The position numbers were made by a program, and so were the translations under genes. From Halarsenatibacter silvermanii (lineage in GTDB: Bacteria > Bacillota > Halanaerobiia > Halanaerobiales > Halarsenatibacteraceae), in contig NZ_FNGO01000002.1 in the NCBI RefSeq assembly GCF_900103135.1, positions 114,480 to 178,479 on the forward strand: DNA of 64,000 nt, in the 5' to 3' direction. A model generated the notes under the pieces. It was not told the DNA's origin, did not search any database, and worked only from the letters and a program-made list of their open reading frames with translations. Below, in pieces: positions 59,038 to 64,000 of this stretch (positions are counted from its first letter, which is position 1; each line of letters opens with the position of its first letter).

Positions 59038-60240
59038 TCATTCCACCCTATAGGGAAAGTGGGCATAAAATTCAGCCGCTTTGAGCAGATGATCGACCGG
59101 AACCTGATCTTCCACGCTGTGAGCATAAACTTCATTTGCGGGGCCAAAACCCACACAGGGGATATTGTTTCTTCCCATAATGGTAACGCCGTTGGTGCTG
59201 AAAGTCCATTTATCAACTTTTGGCTCTTCGTCGAAAACATCTTCGTAGGCTGAAACTGCCGATTGAATAACAGGATGGTCTTCATCCAGAACCCAGGTCG
59301 GATAATATTTTTCCATTTCGTACTTAAATCCCGTATAACTGGGAGTATCATAATAGGGTATGCTGACCTCAGCTTCCAGATCTTCAGATTCTATAATCTC
59401 TTCTATCTGCTCTACAGCCAGTTCTTTATCCTCACCCGCGGTCAATCTTCGGTCAATGTGCAGCTCAGTCTGATTGGGAATGGCATTTAAACTGGGGGTT
59501 TGATTGGTTACATGAGTGGCTGCCACCGTGCCCTTGCCCAGAAAATCATCGACCTTAAGTTCAGGATTTAAATTTTCTACGCCAGAAATAATTTTCGCCA
59601 TCTTATAAAGCGCATTCTCTCCTCTTTCGGGAGCGCTGCCGTGACAGGAAACACCTTCGGTTTTTACCTTCATCTCCATTCTGCCTCTGTGACCTCGGTA
59701 TATATTCAGATTAGTGGGTTCGGTGATGACTACCAGTTCCGGATCGAGAACGTTCTCATTTATGATGTATTCCCAGCACAATCCATCGCAGTCCTCTTCC
59801 TGAACAGTTCCAACAAAGTACAGGCTGAATTCCTCGTGCAGCCCCAGATCTTTGATGACTTTGCCGGCATAAACCATCGATACCATGGCAGCTTCCTGGT
59901 CGGTGGCACCTCGACCGTAAATTATTCCATCCTCGAATTTGCCTTCGTAGGGATCCCAGTCCCACTCATCGGGATTGCCGATTCCGACTGTATCTATATG
60001 AGCATCATAGGCTAAAACTCTGTCGCCTTCGCCCACGCGTCCATGGACATTGCCCATCTCATCGGTAAAAACCTCATCAAAGCCGACTTCATTCATCTCT
60101 TCTGCTATGCGTTCAATAACTTCACCCTCTTCACAACTTTCGCTGGGTATGCTGATCATGTCACGCATAAATTCTATCATTTCGTCTTCATATCTGGCTA
60201 CTTCTTCTTTAATTCGGGCTACCAGCTCTTCTCTTTGCAA
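59038..60240 (-). CDS. ygeY: YgeY, M20-family hydrolase
   Basis: Zinc hydrolase of 400 residues of the YgeY group linked to selenium metabolism: SIPSESCEEGEVIERIAEEM, VLAYDAHIDTVGIGNPDEWD (metal His and Asp), GIIYGRGATDQEAAMVSMVY, VGTVQEEDCDGLCWEYIINE and GHRGRMEMKVKTEGVSCHGS (bridging His region), ending PANEVYAHSVEDQVPVDHLL. Such M20 enzymes cleave amide or carbamoyl bonds. It accompanies ygeW in purine/urate clusters. 83 bases after ygeW. Confidence 0.92.
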   Translation of the reverse strand: MQREELVARIKEEVARYEDEMIEFMRDMISIPSESCEEGEVIERIAEEMNEVGFDEVFTDEMGNVHGRVGEGDRVLAYDAHIDTVGIGNPDEWDWDPYEGKFEDGIIYGRGATDQEAAMVSMVYAGKVIKDLGLHEEFSLYFVGTVQEEDCDGLCWEYIINENVLDPELVVITEPTNLNIYRGHRGRMEMKVKTEGVSCHGSAPERGENALYKMAKIISGVENLNPELKVDDFLGKGTVAATHVTNQTPSLNAIPNQTELHIDRRLTAGEDKELAVEQIEEIIESEDLEAEVSIPYYDTPSYTGFKYEMEKYYPTWVLDEDHPVIQSAVSAYEDVFDEEPKVDKWTFSTNGVTIMGRNNIPCVGFGPANEVYAHSVEDQVPVDHLLKAAEFYAHFPYRVE

Positions 60241-60323
60241 ACTTTGACACTCCTTATATAATTATTTTTATCACAATCAGATTAATTTTTTGGTTCCTGC
60301 AGTTATCCATTTTGCTGTATTAT

Positions 60324-61310
60324 TTATCCTCTTCCGCCCATGGTTAGAGTCATAACCGCTTTGGCTGTGTGCAGTCTGTTCTCGGCCTCATCGAAGACGA
60401 CTGAATGCTCGCCGTCTATAACAGAATCTTCAACCTCATTGCCCCTGTCAGCCGGCAGAGCATGCATATAAATGACATCATCATCGGCCATGTTCATCAT
60501 CTCTTCTGTGCATTTCCAGTCTTGATTGGCTTCGAGCAGATCCGAACCTTCTTCATCGTGGGGATCGGTTACCCAGTTGCCCCAGTTTTTGGGAATTACT
60601 ACGTCAGCATCTTCATAGGCCTGTTCCATGTCATGGGTTATGGTCAGCGAGCCATTATTCTTTTTGGCGCTGGCTTCAGCTCTTTCTATGACCCAATCAG
60701 GCAGCTTGAATCCTTCCGGATAGGCTAATGTTACATCCATGCCGTATTTGGGGAAGAGCTGAACCTGTGAAACCGGTACAGAAATCGGCTTTTTGTGAGT
60801 GGTGGCGTAAGCCCAGATGACCGATACCTTCAAATTCTCCAGATTATTCTTCTTCTCCTCGATGGTCAATAGATCGGCCAGAGCCTGCATGGGATGATAA
60901 AGATCACACTGCAGATTCATCACCGGCACGCGTGAATACTCAGCCAGAGTTGTAAGATAGTCATTGCCTATATCCCAGTCACAGTTGCGGCAGGCCAGAC
61001 CGTGGCCGAAACTGCTCAGGACTATAGCTGTGTCTTTGGCCTCCTCACCGTGAGAAACCTGCATGGTTGAGGTGTCGAGAAAATTAGCATGACCGCCCAG
61101 CTGAGCCAGGCCTGCCTCCATCGAATTGCGCGTCCTGGTAGATTCCTCAAAAAACATCAAAAATGCCGTCTTGTTTTTCAAATAAGGGGTGTCGGCATCC
61201 ATGGCAAATTTCTGCTTGAGATCTTTTGAAACTTCGAGCAATGTGTCTATCTCGCCCCGGGACCAATCTTCAAGTGTTATAAAATCTTTATTCCTGAATT
61301 CTGTCTGCAT
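60324..61310 (-). CDS. ygeW: YgeW, knotted carbamoyltransferase
   Basis: Aspartate/ornithine carbamoyltransferase-fold protein of 328 residues: FFEESTRTRNSMEAGLAQLG (the STRTR phosphate-binding motif), DLYHPMQALADLLTIEEKK, and YMHALPADRGNEVEDSVIDG. The carbamoyl-phosphate site is kept; the HALP loop replaces HCLP as in the YgeW group. The family transfers a carbamoyl group from an intermediate of purine or ureide degradation, its precise substrate long uncertain. AGGAGGT precedes the start; the 20-bp palindrome lies 77 bases upstream. Confidence 0.9.
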   Translation of the reverse strand: MQTEFRNKDFITLEDWSRGEIDTLLEVSKDLKQKFAMDADTPYLKNKTAFLMFFEESTRTRNSMEAGLAQLGGHANFLDTSTMQVSHGEEAKDTAIVLSSFGHGLACRNCDWDIGNDYLTTLAEYSRVPVMNLQCDLYHPMQALADLLTIEEKKNNLENLKVSVIWAYATTHKKPISVPVSQVQLFPKYGMDVTLAYPEGFKLPDWVIERAEASAKKNNGSLTITHDMEQAYEDADVVIPKNWGNWVTDPHDEEGSDLLEANQDWKCTEEMMNMADDDVIYMHALPADRGNEVEDSVIDGEHSVVFDEAENRLHTAKAVMTLTMGGRG

Positions 61311-61386
61311 AAATTATACCTCCTGTTTTTTAACTTCACTTTATATATTCAATATTATTTAATTCCTGACCTTCAGATTCACCAGA

Positions 61387-61406
61387 AAAACAATCATGAT
61401 TGTTTT
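61387..61406. promoter_or_regulatory. Perfect 20-bp palindrome upstream of ygeW
   Basis: AAAACAATCATGATTGTTTT reads the same on both strands and overlaps the last two bases of the XRE-cupin stop codon. It contains AATCATGATT, the core also found twice before the methyltransferase operon. Likely operator, most simply for the adjacent XRE-cupin protein. Confidence 0.6.
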
Positions 61407-61956
61407 AAAAATTCGGCGGAGTTATGGCCGAGATAAGCACCAGTTCCTCCTCTCCTACATTGACAATTTTATGAGGAACACTGGCGACATAATAGATGCT
61501 GTCGCCTGGCTCCAGTTCAAAATCTTTTTCTCCGATCTCTATATACATCCTGCCTTCCATAACCAGCGTGCACTCCTCTCCGCGGTGAGGCAGAGGGTTT
61601 TCTACGGTAGCTTCACCGGGCTGAAGGCGTATTTCAACCAGCTCCATCTGTCTGTTGAGATCGGGGCTGATCAATTCGACCTGAGAATCGGAGCTGGGAT
61701 AGGATATTTTCTTGCGCTCATCTTTTCGGATAACGGCATTCTTATCCCTGTCGTCGACCAAAAAATAAAATATGGGAACCCCCAGAGCCTTGGCAATCTC
61801 CCGCAGAGCTGTGATAGAAGGCTCTGCCAGACCTCTTTCAACCTGGCTTAAATAACTGGAGGTTTTGCCGATTTCATCGGCTAGCTCTGATAAGCTCATA
61901 TCCTGCGACTGTCTCATCTCTCTGATGCGAGCTCCCAGACGATGATTTTCATTCAT
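61405..61956 (-). CDS. XRE-family regulator with cupin sensor domain
   Basis: Regulator of 183 residues. The N-terminal HTH (10-65) has RLGARIREMRQSQDMSLSEL and TSSYLSQVERGLAEPSITAL; the C-terminal cupin (110-180) has PHRGEECTLVMEGRMYIEIG and PHKIVNVGEEELVLI. XRE-cupin proteins often control amine, amino-acid or methyltransferase operons, sensing a small ligand in the cupin. It lies 94 bases before ygeW and overlaps the upstream PLP gene by 8 bases. Candidate binder of the AATCATGATT palindromes. Confidence 0.9.
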   Translation of the reverse strand: MNENHRLGARIREMRQSQDMSLSELADEIGKTSSYLSQVERGLAEPSITALREIAKALGVPIFYFLVDDRDKNAVIRKDERKKISYPSSDSQVELISPDLNRQMELVEIRLQPGEATVENPLPHRGEECTLVMEGRMYIEIGEKDFELEPGDSIYYVASVPHKIVNVGEEELVLISAITPPNF

Positions 61957-63211
61957 CTTCCTTTATAATTCCCCTCTGTTCAAATATTTGCCGTAGTTCT
62001 TCAATATCCGGGCTCACTTCTAGCGGTTCCGAAGCTGCGCGGCGGGCGTTGTCTATATCTTTTAACCCGTTGCCCGTAACCACAAAGGCGATATCATCAT
62101 CGCGAGAAATTTCCCCTTCTGCCGCCTCTCTCCGCAGCCCTGCCAGGCCTGCGACTCCGGCAGGTTCACCAAATATTCCTGTTCTGCTGCCCAGCAGAGT
62201 CATCATCTCCATAATTTCCTCATCTGTGACGTTTACCATGGTTCCTCCCGAATTTTTCACAGCCATCAGTGCTTTTTTATAATTGCGCGGTCGGCCCACA
62301 GCTATACTGTCGGCTATGGTATCCTCAGATGTAACCTCCAGCGGTTCTCCTGTTCGGAAGGATCTGGTGATAGGGGCGCAGCCCTCAGCCTGAACTCCCA
62401 GAAGGCGCGGAGTTTTATCGATAAAACCTATCTCGCGCAGATCCTTGCAGGCCTTCCAGGCTCCGGCTATCGTGCAGCCATCACCGACAGAAAAGACCAG
62501 CCAGTCCGGCATTTCAAAATCGAGCTGCTCGGCCATTTCCAGAACACAGGTCTTTTTGCCCTCTACCAGATAAGGGTTTATAGCAGCATTGCGGTTATAC
62601 CAGCCCCAGCGATCGATGGATTCGGCGGAAAGATTATAGGCTTTTTCGTAATTGTCCTGCACTGAAACAACCACCGCTCCATAGATGAGCAGCTGAGCCA
62701 GCTTGCCTCCCGGCACCCGCTCGGGCACAAATATTACAGCCTCCATATCTTCATCCAGCGAAGCGGCATTACCGGCCAGAGAGGTGGCAGCATTGCCGGT
62801 AGAAGAACAGGCCACAGCATGCCTGCCGGCTTCCTGAGCTTTCACCACTGCTACCGCCGAAGCCCGGTCTTTGAGAGAACCGGTGGGATTCAGCCCCTCA
62901 TTTTTGATGATGAGATTTTCCAGCCCCAGCTCTTTTGCCAGGCCCGGAGCATGATAAAGCGAGGTACTTCCCACCTCCAGCCTGGGCCGGGGTGTCCCGG
63001 GTTTAACCGGAATCAATGGTCCATAACGCCACATATTGCCACGGGGATCAGAGGAGAGCTCTTCCCGCGACCATTCTACTGCCAGCCGCTCGTAATCAAG
63101 CTTCACCTCCAGAAGCCCCTCATCATCGCAGCTTTCACAGAGATATCTTTCAGGCTCCGGCGCATAAATTTCTCCACAATCAATACATTCCAGTTCGGTT
63201 ACATACTTCAT
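61949..63211 (-). CDS. Threonine synthase-like fold-type II PLP enzyme
   Basis: PLP enzyme of 420 residues. An N-terminal zinc-ribbon (CIDCGEIYAP...CESC) is followed by TSLYHAPGLAKELGLENLII, the PLP-lysine motif GLNPTGSLKDRAS, SSTGNAATSLAGNAASL and FSVGDGCTIAGAWKACKDL. It resembles threonine synthase, but the neighbours (ygeW, ygeY, a second PLP enzyme) suggest a lyase or ammonia-lyase in the purine/ureide pathway where E. coli has YgeX, diaminopropionate ammonia-lyase. Threonine synthase in the ordinary sense remains possible; no hom or thrB is nearby. Confidence 0.8.
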   Translation of the reverse strand: MKYVTELECIDCGEIYAPEPERYLCESCDDEGLLEVKLDYERLAVEWSREELSSDPRGNMWRYGPLIPVKPGTPRPRLEVGSTSLYHAPGLAKELGLENLIIKNEGLNPTGSLKDRASAVAVVKAQEAGRHAVACSSTGNAATSLAGNAASLDEDMEAVIFVPERVPGGKLAQLLIYGAVVVSVQDNYEKAYNLSAESIDRWGWYNRNAAINPYLVEGKKTCVLEMAEQLDFEMPDWLVFSVGDGCTIAGAWKACKDLREIGFIDKTPRLLGVQAEGCAPITRSFRTGEPLEVTSEDTIADSIAVGRPRNYKKALMAVKNSGGTMVNVTDEEIMEMMTLLGSRTGIFGEPAGVAGLAGLRREAAEGEISRDDDIAFVVTGNGLKDIDNARRAASEPLEVSPDIEELRQIFEQRGIIKEDE

Positions 63212-63218
63212 GCCTCAA

Positions 63219-64000
63219 TCACTCCTCCTGAAGGCCTGTCCTCTGATTGAATTCCCTTATCAATTCATCTATTTCAGGAGCCATTCCGTGCAGCTTCTCC
63301 CAGTAATTTTCATAATCATACCACTGAGCATTGAGCTCCTCAACCTCACGGCCCTGCTGTTCTATCCAGGTATAATATTTGAGATTGTGAATGCGCTTTT
63401 TTTGATAATAATCCAGCTCCTTGACGTGATCTATGCCGACAGCTCGCAGATGCCTATGAAAATCGACAGCGGCATCCTGCTCATCATAGTCGCCGGCTTC
63501 TTCCATCATTTCCTCAACACGCGATTCATATAATTCCATGGAGTCGGTGAATACTGTCATCACCACATCATCTTCACCCAGTTCATAATAACGGGCCATC
63601 TTTATGGCTCCCAGAATATTTGCAATGCCAGAAATGCCCATCAAATCAAGATTTTCAATCGTTTCGACGGGAACACCCTGATCTTCGAGATATTCTTTGC
63701 CCACCCCGGTGTTGAATAATCTGACCAGACTCATAGAGTCGTTATCATCGAGCCCCATCACCATATCGGTATTGCGAACATTGTGAACCCAGGGGACGTG
63801 CTTATCGCCTATACCCTCGATGCGATGAGCGCCATAGCCGTTATACAAAAGGGTCGGACACTGCAGCGCTTCACCCACTGCCAGTTTACTCAGCGGATAT
63901 TCTTCTTTAACCCTGTCAGCCGCTCCTAAAGTCCCTCCTGATCCGGAGGTCATGACCATACCGGCCAGGTTTTTCGCTCCCGCAATCTCTTCAAAGGCTG
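63219..64000 (-). CDS. Fold-type II PLP-dependent enzyme, N terminus beyond window
   Basis: Open to the right edge; about 260 C-terminal residues are visible, no start in the window. It shows VMTSGSGGTLGAADRVKEEY, where SGSGGT is the loop that grips the PLP phosphate in cysteine synthase/threonine synthase-type enzymes, then LLYNGYGAHRIEGIGDKHVP and DLMGISGIANILGAIKMARY, and a charged C-terminal tail. The PLP lysine would lie in the missing part. 7 bases before the threonine-synthase-like gene, so one operon. A lyase of the purine/ureide pathway is the working guess. Confidence 0.7.
   Translation of the reverse strand, partial: AFEEIAGAKNLAGMVMTSGSGGTLGAADRVKEEYPLSKLAVGEALQCPTLLYNGYGAHRIEGIGDKHVPWVHNVRNTDMVMGLDDNDSMSLVRLFNTGVGKEYLEDQGVPVETIENLDLMGISGIANILGAIKMARYYELGEDDVVMTVFTDSMELYESRVEEMMEEAGDYDEQDAAVDFHRHLRAVGIDHVKELDYYQKKRIHNLKYYTWIEQQGREVEELNAQWYDYENYWEKLHGMAPEIDELIREFNQRTGLQEE

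Noticed and set aside
1-64000. tRNA, rRNA, CRISPR array or complete insertion sequence
   Set aside because: No TPsiC-type motif with a cloverleaf, no direct repeats with regular spacers, and no transposase gene were recognised.

Overview
The window looks like chromosomal DNA of a strictly anaerobic, probably halophilic or haloalkaliphilic Firmicute, in the general neighbourhood of Halanaerobiales and acetogenic clostridia. This rests on the families present: a MetV-MetF-Hdr electron-transfer module, corrinoid methyltransferases, a selenium-dependent molybdenum hydroxylase system, a biotin-dependent Na+-pumping decarboxylase, Rex and a Clostridia-type Lon-like protease. The proteins are also unusually rich in Asp and Glu. 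The taxon is inference; there is no rRNA gene in the window. Nearly all genes lie on the minus strand and are read from high to low coordinates.

Region 1 (1-14000) is one-carbon metabolism. A leftward operon encodes a short HdrA-like flavoprotein, an HdrA-remnant/ferredoxin/MvhD fusion, MetV, MetF, HdrC and a long HdrA that runs off the left edge. Upstream of it are a DUF1638 protein, a solitary HyuA-like ASKHA ATPase and two tandem pairs of MttB-family methyltransferase plus corrinoid protein. Together they suggest that methyl groups from an unidentified methylated amine pass through a corrinoid protein to tetrahydrofolate and are oxidised by MetFV with electrons handled by the Hdr subunits.

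Region 2 (14300-32000) is mixed housekeeping: a LIV-type amino-acid ABC transporter, a Mut7-C protein, a LysO-type exporter, an ornithine-racemase-like enzyme, the Lon-like protease, rex, DUF503, a dihydropyrimidinase, phoU, a SagB-type nitroreductase, a flavodoxin-fold protein and a YlqG/YlqH pair.

Region 3 (32000-42000) holds Mo/Se-cofactor maturation genes (a MoeA-like protein, a split XdhC, YqeB, YqeC, MocA and a ModE-type regulator) and, next to them, a Na+-pumping acyl-CoA decarboxylase operon.

Region 4 (42000-64000) reads as an anaerobic purine-breakdown island: purine permease, adenine deaminase, a PreA-like dehydrogenase, a three-subunit xanthine dehydrogenase, two amidohydrolases, a fused Se-dependent xanthine dehydrogenase, a TRAP transporter, YgeY, YgeW, an XRE-cupin regulator and two fold-type-II PLP enzymes, the last cut by the right edge. 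Composition resembles the ygeW/ygeY/ssnA/xdh purine and urate clusters of gut anaerobes, but no ygfK or recognisable ygeX is seen.

Two features link regions. A palindrome with core AATCATGATT occurs twice in front of the methyltransferase operon and once, as a perfect 20-bp palindrome, in front of ygeW beside the XRE-cupin gene. A family of short intergenic repeats is scattered through the window; one copy is a 136-bp MITE-like element with inverted ends and a perfect 8-bp flanking direct repeat. No tRNA, rRNA, CRISPR array or complete insertion sequence was recognised.
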